DNA of 56,756 nt, from NCBI GenBank assembly GCA_016795365.1, contig JAEUHN010000045.1, forward strand, positions 1 to 56,756. Direction: 5' to 3'. Numbering within the stretch: position 1 is the stretch's first letter; every line of letters begins with the position of its first letter. The position numbers and the translations under genes were made by a program. Shown here piece by piece: positions 8,241 through 17,841 of the stretch. The DNA is from Verrucomicrobiaceae bacterium. GTDB lineage: Bacteria; Verrucomicrobiota; Verrucomicrobiia; Verrucomicrobiales; Verrucomicrobiaceae. The notes under the pieces are model-generated. The model ran no database searches, was not told the DNA's origin, and saw only the letters and a list, made by a program, of their open reading frames with translations.

Positions 8241-9965
8241 TCATTCGCCCGAGTCCGGTTGATAAGTGGCCAGGAAGCGGGTGATCTCCTCCGCCAGGTT
8301 TTTGCTAATGCCGGGGACTGTGGCAATGCGATCCACACTTGCCTTTCGCAGCCTTGCCACACTGCCGAACTCGCGCAAGAGGTTGGCTTTGCGCGTCTGG
8401 CTAATTCCAGGGCAGTCATCCAAGATGCTCTCTTCCACGCGACGACGGAGCAGGAGCTGGTGGTAGCTATTGGCCCAGCGATGGGCTTCATCGCGGATGC
8501 GCTGCAGGAGTTTAAGCGCGCCGAGTTCATGCGAAAGCACGATGGGATCGCTCTCGCCAGGACGGAAGATTTCCTCCCGTTCCTTGGCCAGACCGATGAT
8601 GGGCAGACCATGCAATCCCAGGCGCTGGAGTTCCTGCACCGCCATGCCGAGCTGGCCCTTGCCTCCATCGACAATCACGAGATCAGGCAGGCGCACGAAG
8701 CGTTTGGTGGATAGCGGTGCCGCCCTTGGTCCAGGGGGCTTGGGGGCGGGACGATGGGCGGTGGTGGAGCCATCTTCCATCTCGGCCACGTCGAACTCAT
8801 CAAAGTCGTCGATGGCTCCGTCCTCCGTCTGTTCCTGACGTTCGGCTTCCTCTTCTTCGTCCAGCCTGCGGATGACTTCGAGCGGCGATTCATCGGTGAA
8901 CTCCGCTTCCTCGCCGAGCTTCTCTTTTGCCTCCAAAAGGATCCGCGAGTAGCGACGGCGAACCACCTCGGCCATGCTGATGAAGTCGTTCTGCCCGCTG
9001 ACGGATCGAATGCGGTAGCGGCGGTAGTTGGCGGTGTTGGGCACGCCGTTTTCGAAGCGGACCATGCTGGCCACGCAGTGGGCGGTGCCGATATTCGCGA
9101 TGTCGAAGCACTCCATCACCAGCGGCGGGCGTTCGAGGTGAAGCAACTGCTGCAGTTCCTTCACGTCAGCCTTGGGATCGATCGTTGAGACAACGCGTTG
9201 CCGGGCTCCGCGCTCGAAGGTGCGGGTGGGTTTGAGGGTCTTGGTGAGGTCCTCCACCATGTCCCGCAGTTCCGCTGCCTTTTCGAAGTCCAGCCGCGCA
9301 GCTGCTTTGCGCATCTCCTCGTCCAGGGCGGTGATGAGTTCTTTGCTCTTGCCCGCGAGGAAGTCGCCAGCCTGCTCGATGCGCTTCTTGTAGTCCTCGC
9401 TGGAGACGCGGCCGATGCAGGGTGCGCAGCAGTTTTTGATGATGTCGTTGGAGCAGTGCTTGTAGTCCTGCTCGTCGGGGCGGATCGGGCGGCAGACGCG
9501 CAGGCCGAAGTGCTTGTTCAGCCAGTTGATCGTCGTGCGGAGCGCGCCGCTGTGGGCGAAGGGGCCGTAGTAGCGGGCACCGTCATCTTTCTTCAATCGG
9601 GTGAGCGAGAATCGCGGGAAGTCCTCGCCTAGATGCACGCGGACGAGGAGGAAGCGCTTGTCGTCCTTGAAGCTGACATTGTATTTCGGGCGGAATTCTT
9701 TGATGAGCTTGCCTTCCAGCAGGAGGGCCTCGGGCTCGTTCTTGGTCTGGTGCAGCTCGAAGTCCCAGATGCTGTCGATCAAAGCGCGAGTCTTGATGTC
9801 CACGCGACGCGCCCGGGAGGGCTGGAAGTAATTGCCCAGCCGCTTCTTGAGGTCGCGCGCCTTGCCTACATAGATGACGCGATTCAAGCGGTCGCGCATG
9901 ACGTAAACCCCAGGGGCATGGGGCACGTCGCGGAGGCGGGCTTGGAGATCAGGTTTGTCGCGCAT
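8241..9965 (-). CDS. uvrC: UvrABC nucleotide excision repair endonuclease subunit C
   Basis: This 574-residue protein cuts on both sides of a DNA lesion marked by UvrAB. The N-terminus is a GIY-YIG nuclease (GVYVMRD, IYVGKARDLKKRLGNYF, residues about 18-45, with the catalytic glutamate region EALLLEGKLIKEFRPKYN). A cysteine-rich segment (CSNDIIKNCCAPCIGR) and the UVR motif (AARLDFEKAAELRD) follow. The RNase H-like C-terminal nuclease shows MECFDIANIGTAHCVASMV and LPDLVIVDGGKGQL. Two helix-hairpin-helix motifs end the protein. An unusual acidic, low-complexity insert (about residues 360-410) splits the C-terminal nuclease. Length is slightly below the typical 600. uvrA and uvrB are not in the window. 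Confidence 0.95.
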   Translation of the reverse strand: MRDKPDLQARLRDVPHAPGVYVMRDRLNRVIYVGKARDLKKRLGNYFQPSRARRVDIKTRALIDSIWDFELHQTKNEPEALLLEGKLIKEFRPKYNVSFKDDKRFLLVRVHLGEDFPRFSLTRLKKDDGARYYGPFAHSGALRTTINWLNKHFGLRVCRPIRPDEQDYKHCSNDIIKNCCAPCIGRVSSEDYKKRIEQAGDFLAGKSKELITALDEEMRKAAARLDFEKAAELRDMVEDLTKTLKPTRTFERGARQRVVSTIDPKADVKELQQLLHLERPPLVMECFDIANIGTAHCVASMVRFENGVPNTANYRRYRIRSVSGQNDFISMAEVVRRRYSRILLEAKEKLGEEAEFTDESPLEVIRRLDEEEEAERQEQTEDGAIDDFDEFDVAEMEDGSTTAHRPAPKPPGPRAAPLSTKRFVRLPDLVIVDGGKGQLGMAVQELQRLGLHGLPIIGLAKEREEIFRPGESDPIVLSHELGALKLLQRIRDEAHRWANSYHQLLLRRRVEESILDDCPGISQTRKANLLREFGSVARLRKASVDRIATVPGISKNLAEEITRFLATYQPDSGE

Positions 9966-10089
9966 GGGCCGGGCACAGTGCCGCTTTGGGCAGCGGGTTC
10001 AATCAGTGGATACGAATGTGTCGCGGTGTTCGCGCGACCGTCCGCCTTCGCCGTTGCATCACCGGGGGCACCTTGTAGATTCGCCGCCC

Positions 10090-10929
10090 ATGTCCCGATC
10101 TTCGCTCCTCGTATTCGCCGTCATCGTTCTTGGTCTGGTCGGCCTGACAATGACGTTGCAGGCTCAGCAAACGCCAGCTTCCGGCTCGGCTCCGCAGGTG
10201 AAGGTGACCCCCGTCCCGCAAGAGCTGGCCACCTCGCAAACAACGGCACTTTCCGAAGCGATTTCGTTCAACACCTTCATCAAGCGCGCGGGCATCATGG
10301 CCTGGCCGCTCATCGGTTTGTCCATGGTCGCATTCTTCTTGATCGTGCTCTACACGCTCACCGTTCGGCAGGGCACGGTAGTCAGCGATGCCTTCATGAA
10401 TTCGGCTGATGCGCTCATTCGAAAACAAGACTACCTCGGTCTGCTGGCGGTGTGCAATCGACGCAACGAATGCATCGCACGCATCACGGCGAAGACGCTG
10501 GATTTTGCCACGCGCAATCCGACGGCGAGCTTCGAGGAAGTGAAGGAAGTGACGGAGGCCGAGGGCAATCGCCAGTCCAGCCTGCTGCTCTCGCGCATCG
10601 CCTATCTCGGTGACGTAGGTGCCGTGGCTCCCATGCTGGGGCTGCTCGGCACCACGGTGGGGATGATCACCACCTTCCACGACATGACTCAGAAGAGCTA
10701 CGGCAGCAATGCCACGCTGGGCCTGTCTCAAGGTGTGTCCGAGGCACTGCTCTGCACGGCCTCTGGTCTCGTGATCGGCATTCCCGCCCTCATCTTTTAC
10801 TCGATCTTCCGCGGCAAGGTGAATCGCTTGATCTCCGAGATGGAGGCGGCTACCACGCATCTGATGGCCCTGCTGGCCGTGCAATACAAGCGTGCGGCCC
10901 GTGCGGTAGCCACACGTCAGGCGGAGTGA
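10090..10929 (+). CDS. MotA/TolQ/ExbB proton channel family protein
   Basis: This 279-residue inner-membrane protein is expected to form, with the ExbD-like protein downstream, a proton channel that drives envelope processes such as TonB-dependent uptake or Tol-like constriction. I start it at ATG 10090, giving a signal-like first hydrophobic segment; upstream in-frame codons encode no plausible extension. A second membrane segment is at about 73-95 (GIMAWPLIGLSMVAFFLIVLY). The conserved core, with LGDVGAVAPMLGLLGTTVGMI and GVSEALLCTASGLVIGIPAL, holds the last two membrane helices. The N-terminal extension before the channel domain (about 60 residues, Gln/Pro-rich) is longer than in E. coli ExbB. 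It is the first gene of a three-gene operon. Confidence 0.88.
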   Translation: MSRSSLLVFAVIVLGLVGLTMTLQAQQTPASGSAPQVKVTPVPQELATSQTTALSEAISFNTFIKRAGIMAWPLIGLSMVAFFLIVLYTLTVRQGTVVSDAFMNSADALIRKQDYLGLLAVCNRRNECIARITAKTLDFATRNPTASFEEVKEVTEAEGNRQSSLLLSRIAYLGDVGAVAPMLGLLGTTVGMITTFHDMTQKSYGSNATLGLSQGVSEALLCTASGLVIGIPALIFYSIFRGKVNRLISEMEAATTHLMALLAVQYKRAARAVATRQAE

Positions 10930-10960
10930 TTTGAGACCATCCAAGCTACTGCCAGACAGA

Positions 10961-10995
10961 ACCGGGAACCCTGAACTGAGAACCGAGAACCTCGC
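10961..10995 (+). repeat. Five tandem heptamers ending at the exbD-like start codon
   Basis: Five consecutive 7-nt units with the consensus ACYNNGA fill positions 10961-10995 exactly, and the next base is the GTG start of the ExbD-like gene. The last unit is degenerate. The array occupies the place where a ribosome-binding site would be expected. Confidence 0.7.
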
Positions 10996-11436
10996 GTGAA
11001 CTTCCGCAAACAACACAGCATTGACCCCGTGCCGATGCAGCTGGCACCTCTGGTGGACGTGCTGTTCCTGCTGGTGATTTTCTTCGCCGTCACCTGGCAG
11101 GCGGGACAGCAGGAGAAGCTCATGGACGTAAGCGTTCCCGCCGCCGAAGAGGGCAAAGACCGCAAGGCGACGAGCGTGGGCGAGATCATCGTCAACGTGA
11201 AGAACGATGGAGCCATCGTGGTCAATGGCCAGACGCTCAACACCGACGAACTCCTCGCCAAGCTGCATAACATCGCGAGTGTTTTCAAAGATCAGGCGGT
11301 GATCATCCGCGGAGACGTGGACACGCCTTACGACAAGATCATCAAGGTGCTCGACACCTGTCAGAAAGCCGGCATCTGGAACATCGCCTTCGCGACTCGT
11401 GATCCGAAAGATGTGCCCGCTCCGGCGACGAAGTAG
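10996..11436 (+). CDS. Biopolymer transport protein ExbD/TolR family
   Basis: This 146-residue protein has a short cytoplasmic N-terminus, one membrane helix and a periplasmic domain. The helix LAPLVDVLFLLVIFFAVTWQ (about residues 16-35) holds the essential membrane aspartate Asp21, expected to carry protons. The periplasmic part has the ExbD pattern ending in VIIRGDVDTPYDKIIKVLDTCQKAG. Translation starts at a GTG directly after a heptamer array. The gene lies 66 bp after its ExbB-like partner and 15 bp before a TPR protein. No TonB or TolA homologue is evident in the window. Confidence 0.88.
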   Translation: MNFRKQHSIDPVPMQLAPLVDVLFLLVIFFAVTWQAGQQEKLMDVSVPAAEEGKDRKATSVGEIIVNVKNDGAIVVNGQTLNTDELLAKLHNIASVFKDQAVIIRGDVDTPYDKIIKVLDTCQKAGIWNIAFATRDPKDVPAPATK

Positions 11437-11451
11437 TGTTCATCATTTCCC

Positions 11452-14022
11452 ATGAAGCTCGTGACCCTCACAGCGCTCCTGGCGCTCGTCGCTGCCGCAT
11501 CGGCGCAGCAGTCTCCGCCCCGTGCCGTCCCAGTGCAAGACGATCCGCCACGTGCTGTCCCCGTTGATCCAGGATCGCTGGTTCCCGCGCCTCGCGCTCA
11601 GGTGGTTCAAGATCCGAGCAAGCCGCGGGGTCCCGACCAGGATCTATTCGATTACGCCATGCTTGCCTTTGGCCAGAAGGATTACGTGATCGCAGCCGAG
11701 TCGTTTGGGAAATACCTCTCCACTTTCCCCAGCGGTGCGCACGTGGCGGAGGCTCTCTTCCGCCTCGGTGAGTGCTATCGCAATCAGAGCCGCATGCCCG
11801 AGGCAGAGCGCTACTATCGCGAGGTGGTGGATCGGCATGCGAAGAGTGAGTTTGCGGCTAACTCCGCCTACTGGCTCGGCGTGGTTTCCTTCAATGCGAA
11901 CGACTACAAGGCCGCTGCCACCTTCTTTGGTTTCTGCGAGGGCAAGGCCACCGTGGCGAAGGTCAAGCTGGCCGCCGCGTTCTACAAGAGCGAGGCCTAT
12001 GGGCAGCTGAAGGATCGCAAGAAGCAGCTCGCGGCCCTGGCACCCGTGCTCGAAGCGAAGAAGGACAACGAGTTCCTCGAGAAGGCGCTGCTCTCAGCGG
12101 CAACAGCTTACCAAGCGGATGGTCAGAACGCGAAGGCGCTGCCCATGCTGCTGGAGTTAATCGACACCTCGAAGGACGCCGCCGTGCAAGGGGATGCTGC
12201 CTTGAAAGCCGCGCTCATCCAGTCCGAACTCAAGAAACCCGAAGAAGCAGCCAAGCTCTTCGACCGGGCTCTCACCAACAGCAGCGCACCCCAGGAGCAG
12301 CGCGGCGCCGCGCTCGTCGGCCTCATTGGCGAACTCTACTCGCGCAAGGACTACGATGCCGTGGTGGACACCTACAACCGGAACTCCACCACCTTGCCCC
12401 CTCCCGAGCTGCGCCCTCGAATGCTCATGCACGTGGCTAATGCCCAGCGCATGAAAACGAATTACCAGCGGGCCATCGACCTCTATGAGATGATCCGCCA
12501 GTATTTCCCGGATCACGAATTGTCCTTCGAGGCTGCTTACTGGCGTTTGTTCTGCTTTTACCAGCTCGATGATCGCCGTGTGGCCGACATGGTTGGTGCT
12601 TTCCTCCAACAATACGGCACCAGCCAGAAAGGTCACGAGTTCATCAACACCGCGAGGCTCATGATCGCGGACTACCACTTCAACAAGCAGAACTACGCCC
12701 TCGCCGCCGATGCCTATGCGGCCATCGACATGAAGAAGGTGCAGGACCGCTTCCGGGCATCCACCTTGTTTCACAAAGGCTGGTGCGAGGCTGAAGCAGG
12801 CAAGCACGCCGACGCCATCAACAGCCTGACACTGTTCATCAAAGACAATCCCTCCGATCCCGAGCTGCCCAAGGCACTGGCAAAACGTGGCCTCTGCTAC
12901 AAGGAAACGCTCAATCCCAACGGCGCTCTCGAAGACTTCGCCCTCATTATCAAGGACTTCGGTCAAAGCGATGCCGTCGAACTCGCCCTCTACCTCAGCG
13001 GCGTGATCCATTATGATCAGCGGAACTGGAAGGCGATGATTAGCGACTTCGAGACCTTGATGCAGAAGTTTTCCGGCAGTGCAGCCTATGCCGAGGCCGC
13101 TTACAAGACCGGTCTGGGTTACATCGAACTCAAGGACACGGCAAAAGCGCTCCCGCTGTTCCGCACCGCCGTCAACAAGGATGAAAAGACCTTTGGCAAC
13201 ATCGGCACCCAAAAGGTGCTGCTCTGCTTGTGGAGCCAGAAGGAGGCCGAGACGCTGGCGAAGGAAGTCGATGACTATCGTGGCAAATACTCGGATGCCG
13301 TCTTGGTGCCACGAATGCTCGGCTACCTGGGCCTCACCTTCTTTGACAAGAAGGACTTCCACCGCGCCTCCCGCTACCTCACCTGGGCATCAACACCTGA
13401 AACCCCTGAGAATACCGAAGCTCCGATCTGGAACTACCTCGGTCAGGCCTTGCTCGAAGTGAAGAACTACGAAGAGTCCGTGAAGGCAATGGACAACTTC
13501 ATCAACGTGGCACCCGATGGTCCCGGCAAGGCGAAGGGACTCCACGTTAAAGCCAGAGCCCAGATCGGGCTCGGGCTGTATGACGAGGCCATCGAAACGG
13601 CAGCACAAGGCCTCCACATCGTCAAGGATGGTGGACTACAGGGCCTGCTCCTCATCGCTCAAGGCGACGCCATGCTCTACCTCGGTGATCGCAAGGAGGC
13701 TGATGGCAATCATGAAGGCGCGCAGAAAGACTGGAAGGACGCAGCATCGAAGTTTGTGGTTCCCAGCCAGGTGCTTGACGATGCCGAGGTGACACCCGAA
13801 GCCCTCGACAAAGCAGCCCGCGCGCTCGAGCGCATGGCCGACAAGACCAATGCCGAAGAGATGCGCAAGCAGCTCACCAAGCGATTCCCCAACTACAAAG
13901 CGCAGGAACTCCCTGCCTTTGTCCCCTCCGCCAAGAAGGAGCCTACAGCTCCTGCTGGTGGTCCAGCACCGGCCGAGGCTCCCGCTGAAAAGGCACCGCC
14001 CAAGGCGGAGAAGGTGGAGTAG
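11452..14022 (+). CDS. Large periplasmic tetratricopeptide-repeat protein
   Basis: This 856-residue protein has a signal peptide (about residues 1-18, ending SAQ) and a short duplicated motif, PPRAVPV, twice before residue 40. The rest is mostly helical repeats with the TPR pattern of small and large residues, for example ALFRLGECYRNQSRMPEAERY and later YLGLTFFDKKDFHRASRY. The C-terminus is Ala/Pro/Lys/Glu-rich. TPR proteins of this size act as scaffolds. Its place right after ExbB and ExbD genes suggests it works with that motor, as YbgF/CpoB works with Tol, though it is about three times longer. No catalytic domain was seen. Confidence 0.85.
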   Translation: MKLVTLTALLALVAAASAQQSPPRAVPVQDDPPRAVPVDPGSLVPAPRAQVVQDPSKPRGPDQDLFDYAMLAFGQKDYVIAAESFGKYLSTFPSGAHVAEALFRLGECYRNQSRMPEAERYYREVVDRHAKSEFAANSAYWLGVVSFNANDYKAAATFFGFCEGKATVAKVKLAAAFYKSEAYGQLKDRKKQLAALAPVLEAKKDNEFLEKALLSAATAYQADGQNAKALPMLLELIDTSKDAAVQGDAALKAALIQSELKKPEEAAKLFDRALTNSSAPQEQRGAALVGLIGELYSRKDYDAVVDTYNRNSTTLPPPELRPRMLMHVANAQRMKTNYQRAIDLYEMIRQYFPDHELSFEAAYWRLFCFYQLDDRRVADMVGAFLQQYGTSQKGHEFINTARLMIADYHFNKQNYALAADAYAAIDMKKVQDRFRASTLFHKGWCEAEAGKHADAINSLTLFIKDNPSDPELPKALAKRGLCYKETLNPNGALEDFALIIKDFGQSDAVELALYLSGVIHYDQRNWKAMISDFETLMQKFSGSAAYAEAAYKTGLGYIELKDTAKALPLFRTAVNKDEKTFGNIGTQKVLLCLWSQKEAETLAKEVDDYRGKYSDAVLVPRMLGYLGLTFFDKKDFHRASRYLTWASTPETPENTEAPIWNYLGQALLEVKNYEESVKAMDNFINVAPDGPGKAKGLHVKARAQIGLGLYDEAIETAAQGLHIVKDGGLQGLLLIAQGDAMLYLGDRKEADGNHEGAQKDWKDAASKFVVPSQVLDDAEVTPEALDKAARALERMADKTNAEEMRKQLTKRFPNYKAQELPAFVPSAKKEPTAPAGGPAPAEAPAEKAPPKAEKVE

Positions 14023-14068
14023 TCGGGCGTTTGACTGCCGGGCTGTGTCGCGTCAGCGAGATCGAGTT

Positions 14069-15991
14069 CTATTCGGTTTCCTCGCTGATCTGGGACTCCT
14101 GGAACTGGAGTTGATACAGCTTCTGATACAGCGGGCTCGTCTGCAGGAGCTCTTGATGCGTGCCCTTGTCCACCACCATTCCGTTCTCCATCACGATGAT
14201 CTGATCGGCTTCCTGCACAGTGCTGAGACGATGCGCGATGGCGATCACGGTCTTGCCTTCGGTCAGGGTGTGCACGGCTTCTTTGATGATGCGCTCCGTC
14301 TCTGCATCGAGGGCGCTAGTTGCTTCATCGAGCAGCAGGATCGGCGCGTTGCGCAAGATGGCACGCGCGATGGTCACACGCTGGCGCTGACCACCGGACA
14401 GGTTGAGTCCCGCGTCGCCGACGTTGAACTCATAGCCTTCCTGCTTCTCCTGCACGAAGTCATGAACATGCGCCTTGCGCGCGGCTTCCATGATCTCGGC
14501 TTCGGAGGCTTCGAGTCGGCCGTAACGAATGTTCTCGCGGATGCTGTCGTTGAACAGGAACGATTCCTGGCTCACCACGCCGATCTGAGTGCGCAGCGAC
14601 TTCTGCGTCACATCGCGCACATCGTGGCCGTCGATGCACAGGCTACCCGTATCCACATCGTATGATCGCTGGATCAAAGCGAACAGCGTGCTCTTCCCCG
14701 CGCCGCTAGGCCCCACCAGCGCGTAGAATTTGCCGGGCTCAAAGTCGAGCGTGATGTCGCTGACGGCGATCTTCTTGCTGCTCGCACCGGTCTTGTAGGC
14801 AAAGCTCACGTTGTCGAACTTCAGGTGCCCCGTGGTCCGCTTCAGCACCACGGCGTTTTCCTTGTCCAGGATTTCCGGGATCTGCTCCATCGTGTCGAAG
14901 ATGTTCGACGTGGCCACGATGGTCTTTTGCATCACCAGCTGAATGCGGCTCAGCGCCTTCGCGTGCGGATACATCTGCGTGAGGCCGCCCACCAGCATCA
15001 TGAACTCTGTGGGCCCCATTTTCGATTCCCATGCATAGTATAGGCCGACGCACACGCCCAGCGAGGCAACGACTTCCACCGACATGCCCACGAGTTCCAT
15101 CGCCTTGCCATAGCGCATGATCAGGCGGTTCATCTTGCCACTACTCTCCTGGAACCGCTTGTGCTCGTATTCCTCGCGTGCATGGCTCTTCACCACACGG
15201 ATGCCGGTAAAGCACTCATTCATCTGCACCATGATCTGCCCGGCTTCCAGCTCCTCCTGGGCACCGGCTTTGCGCACGCGCTTGCCGATCGCCATTACGG
15301 GCAGGATGCACAGGGGCAGCACGATCAGCGAGTAGAGCGTGAAGTCACGGTTCATGGTCAGGCAGAACACGAGCAGGGTGAGGATCGCGACCGGACGCTG
15401 CACGATGTCTTGCGAGAGTGTCATCAGGTTCTGCTGTGCCACACGTGCTTGGTTAAAGACGGTCTGCACCAGATTGCCCACCTTCGACTTCGCGTAGTAG
15501 CCGACGGACTGCGCCAGCAGTGCCTTGTAGCAGTCGCCGCGCAGGTCGTAGAGGATGCGGTTGCTCACCCACATCATGAGATAGTTCGCCACGTAGGTCA
15601 GTCCGCCGCGCAGCAGGAAGACGAGCGGCACGATCAAGCAGCCGACGAGCACTGCCTGCCATGCGCCCAGCCACTCGGGCGGCACATGTTCCATCGGATT
15701 GAAGCTGAGCTTGCTGAAGCCAAGCTTGAGGCTCTTCATTTTCTCGAAGTCCTTCTCCGTCGCGTTTTTGGCGAGGACGACTTCGAACACAATGTTGAGC
15801 CCCTGCATCAGGATGCCGTTGGACACACCGGCGAGCACGTTGAAGAAGATGCCCAGAATGAAGCGGCCTCGATAGGGTTTGATGTAGCGCAGCAGCTTCG
15901 CATACGTCTGCTTCGCGAGCGCGAAGGTCTCCGCCGTATTGAGGTCGGCGAGATCCTTGCGGCTGACTTTGGTCTTGGTTGGCTTGGCCAT
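14069..15991 (-). CDS. ABC exporter, fused membrane and ATPase domains (MsbA-like)
   Basis: This 640-residue half-transporter is expected to dimerise and export a lipid, glycolipid or similar substrate across the inner membrane. Residues about 40-350 form the membrane domain, with an extended loop around 75-105. The ATPase domain has Walker A GPSGAGKS at 427-434, signature LSGGQ at 531-535, Walker B ILLLDE at 551-556 and the switch histidine His587. The start codon directly abuts the stop codon of the upstream glycosyltransferase gene (15992), so the two are probably translationally coupled. That link to a heptosyltransferase-type gene favours lipid A or LPS-core flipping. Confidence 0.88.
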   Translation of the reverse strand: MAKPTKTKVSRKDLADLNTAETFALAKQTYAKLLRYIKPYRGRFILGIFFNVLAGVSNGILMQGLNIVFEVVLAKNATEKDFEKMKSLKLGFSKLSFNPMEHVPPEWLGAWQAVLVGCLIVPLVFLLRGGLTYVANYLMMWVSNRILYDLRGDCYKALLAQSVGYYAKSKVGNLVQTVFNQARVAQQNLMTLSQDIVQRPVAILTLLVFCLTMNRDFTLYSLIVLPLCILPVMAIGKRVRKAGAQEELEAGQIMVQMNECFTGIRVVKSHAREEYEHKRFQESSGKMNRLIMRYGKAMELVGMSVEVVASLGVCVGLYYAWESKMGPTEFMMLVGGLTQMYPHAKALSRIQLVMQKTIVATSNIFDTMEQIPEILDKENAVVLKRTTGHLKFDNVSFAYKTGASSKKIAVSDITLDFEPGKFYALVGPSGAGKSTLFALIQRSYDVDTGSLCIDGHDVRDVTQKSLRTQIGVVSQESFLFNDSIRENIRYGRLEASEAEIMEAARKAHVHDFVQEKQEGYEFNVGDAGLNLSGGQRQRVTIARAILRNAPILLLDEATSALDAETERIIKEAVHTLTEGKTVIAIAHRLSTVQEADQIIVMENGMVVDKGTHQELLQTSPLYQKLYQLQFQESQISEETE

Positions 15992-16990
15992 CTAGGTTGG
16001 AGAAAGGGCGCGATGAATAGCATCGACCACCATGCGCGTCGAGATGAGTTCCATCGGCGCGCCCTTGGCCTTGGGTTGGAATTCAGTGACCGGGCCCTCG
16101 TGTCCTGCGGCGAGGACGACAGCTTTTGGATGGCGCGGCCGCCAGTGAAATGGGTTCGTCGGACCAAAGAGCACGACTTGTGGACGTCCGAACATCGCCG
16201 CGAGATGCATCGCCATGCTGTCAACGCCGATGGCGAGATCGCAGTGCTGAATGAGAGAGGCGAGTTCCACGAGCGAGAGCTGTCCCGTGAGATCGAGCAC
16301 CGGCGTCTTTAGCAGGGCGCGCAGCTTGTCGAGATGCGGCCGTTCCAATCCCGCGTTGGTGCCGGTCAGCAGCACAGAACACGAAGGCAGGAGTGGCGAG
16401 TCGCTCGATGCCAGATGTTCGATCACCTGCACCCATCGCTCTACTAGCCAGAACTTCTCTTCCCTCGCCGTGCCGACGTGAACGACTATAAACGGATGCG
16501 TCACATCGCTAGCACTCGAGGCCTCCATCTTCATCACTTGTCCGCTCTTCGCCCTTAGCTCTTCGCTAGCCCCCACCAATGCCAAGTGAAAATCCACCGT
16601 GTGCAGATCGCGCACGCTCGCCTCGCACAGATGCGTGTAGGCTTTTGCTCGCAGACCGTGCGCGAACTTCGCGTAGCCATGCCGCTGCTTCGCCCGTGAC
16701 AAGGCACACATCAGTGCGCTGCGATCTGTGCCCGTGAAGTCATAGCACGCATCCCATTCGCCGAGCGTGATCGACGACCACACCGCCAGGTTCAGCGACA
16801 GTGTGCGATACGCCAGCACACGGCTTACGCCCGTGAAGCACGCAACCAGCTCCGCCACGCTATCCGGCACCACCATCACGATCTCTGCCTCCGGGTGTTG
16901 CTCGCGCAGTGTTGCCACCGCAGGCGCGGTGAGGATGGTATCGCCGATACGCTTGAGCTGGAGGATAAGAAGACGGGGAGGCAGGGCCAC
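15992..16990 (-). CDS. Glycosyltransferase family 9 (ADP-heptose:LPS heptosyltransferase-like)
   Basis: This protein of about 332 residues has the two Rossmann domains of GT9 enzymes, which add heptose to the LPS inner core at the cytoplasmic face. The N-terminal donor/acceptor motif is LLILQLKRIGDTILTAPAV, and the C-terminal motif is GVDSMAMHLAAMFGRP followed by VVLFGPTNPFHWRP. I chose the GTG at 16990 because it puts the protein start where the family begins and has a good AGGAG 8 nt upstream. An ATG at 17074 would add 28 atypical residues and run into the divergent sigma-factor promoter. Its stop touches the ABC exporter start. Confidence 0.85.
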   Translation of the reverse strand: MALPPRLLILQLKRIGDTILTAPAVATLREQHPEAEIVMVVPDSVAELVACFTGVSRVLAYRTLSLNLAVWSSITLGEWDACYDFTGTDRSALMCALSRAKQRHGYAKFAHGLRAKAYTHLCEASVRDLHTVDFHLALVGASEELRAKSGQVMKMEASSASDVTHPFIVVHVGTAREEKFWLVERWVQVIEHLASSDSPLLPSCSVLLTGTNAGLERPHLDKLRALLKTPVLDLTGQLSLVELASLIQHCDLAIGVDSMAMHLAAMFGRPQVVLFGPTNPFHWRPRHPKAVVLAAGHEGPVTEFQPKAKGAPMELISTRMVVDAIHRALSPT

Positions 16991-17096
16991 GGGAACTGCT
17001 CCTATTGACCAGACCCTCCGGCCCGGCAACTGCCCATCACGCGCACGGATTTTCTTTGCAACGTCTAGCCGCATGACCTGTAACTATCCACTGATC

Positions 17097-17825
17097 ATGC
17101 CCACCCAGGTTCTCCCTCGAAGCTTTCAGACCACACGCTGGAGTCTCGTCCGGCGGGCCAATGGCGACATCGATGCGGAGGCGGTGCAAGCTCTCGCTGC
17201 CTTGTGTGATTCGTATTGGTATCCCATCTACGCCTACATTCGTCGCAGTGGTCACAGCGCGCATGATGCAGAAGATTTGACGCAGGGCTTCTTCGCGAAG
17301 CTGCTCGAAAAAGGCACGCTGGCTCACGCCGATCCTGCGAAGGGACGGCTGCGCACCTTCCTGCTCGCCTGCGTGCGCAACTTCCTGCACAACGAGCACG
17401 AACGCGCCTCCGCGGAGCGACGCGGCGCGCACCTGCTTACCAGCTTCGATCAAGCCTGGGCCGAGGAGCGCTTCGCCAGCGAGCCCGCCGATGAACTCTC
17501 CCCCGACCGCCTCTATCAGCGACGCTGGGCGCTGACCTTGCTCGAGTTCACCCTGCAAGTGCTAGAGCAGGAATACAGCGCCGATGGCAAACGCGAACTC
17601 TTTGCCGCGCTGCGCCCCTGCCTTGGCTTCAGCAAAGACAAAGCTCCGAACTACGCCGAGATCGCCGCCCGGCTCGGCAGCAGCGAAGTCGCCGTGCGCA
17701 CCCAGATTTTCCGCCTGCGCCAGCGCTGGCGCGAGATCCTCTTCCAGCAGGTCAGCCTCACCCTCGACGACCCCACCTCTGATGAGATCAAAGGCGAGCT
17801 GTCAGAGCTGCTGGAGTGTGTGTGA
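17097..17825 (+). CDS. ECF-type RNA polymerase sigma factor
   Basis: This sigma-70 family protein of 242 residues opens MPTQVLPRSFQTTRWSLVRR, as in a group of ECF sigma factors common in Planctomycetes and Verrucomicrobia. Region 2 is at about 25-100, with HSAHDAEDLTQGFFAKLLEK and GRLRTFLLACVRNFL contacting the -10 element. Region 4 is near 190-225 (YAEIAARLGSSEVAVRTQIFRLRQRWRE), a helix-turn-helix for the -35 element. An ATG at 17073 could add 8 residues. It lies 173 bp before a giant Ser/Thr kinase gene. In this lineage such sigma factors are often regulated by a partner kinase rather than by a membrane anti-sigma factor, so the pair may form one signalling unit. Confidence 0.85.
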   Translation: MPTQVLPRSFQTTRWSLVRRANGDIDAEAVQALAALCDSYWYPIYAYIRRSGHSAHDAEDLTQGFFAKLLEKGTLAHADPAKGRLRTFLLACVRNFLHNEHERASAERRGAHLLTSFDQAWAEERFASEPADELSPDRLYQRRWALTLLEFTLQVLEQEYSADGKRELFAALRPCLGFSKDKAPNYAEIAARLGSSEVAVRTQIFRLRQRWREILFQQVSLTLDDPTSDEIKGELSELLECV

Positions 17826-17841
17826 CCTTACGCATTTGAAG

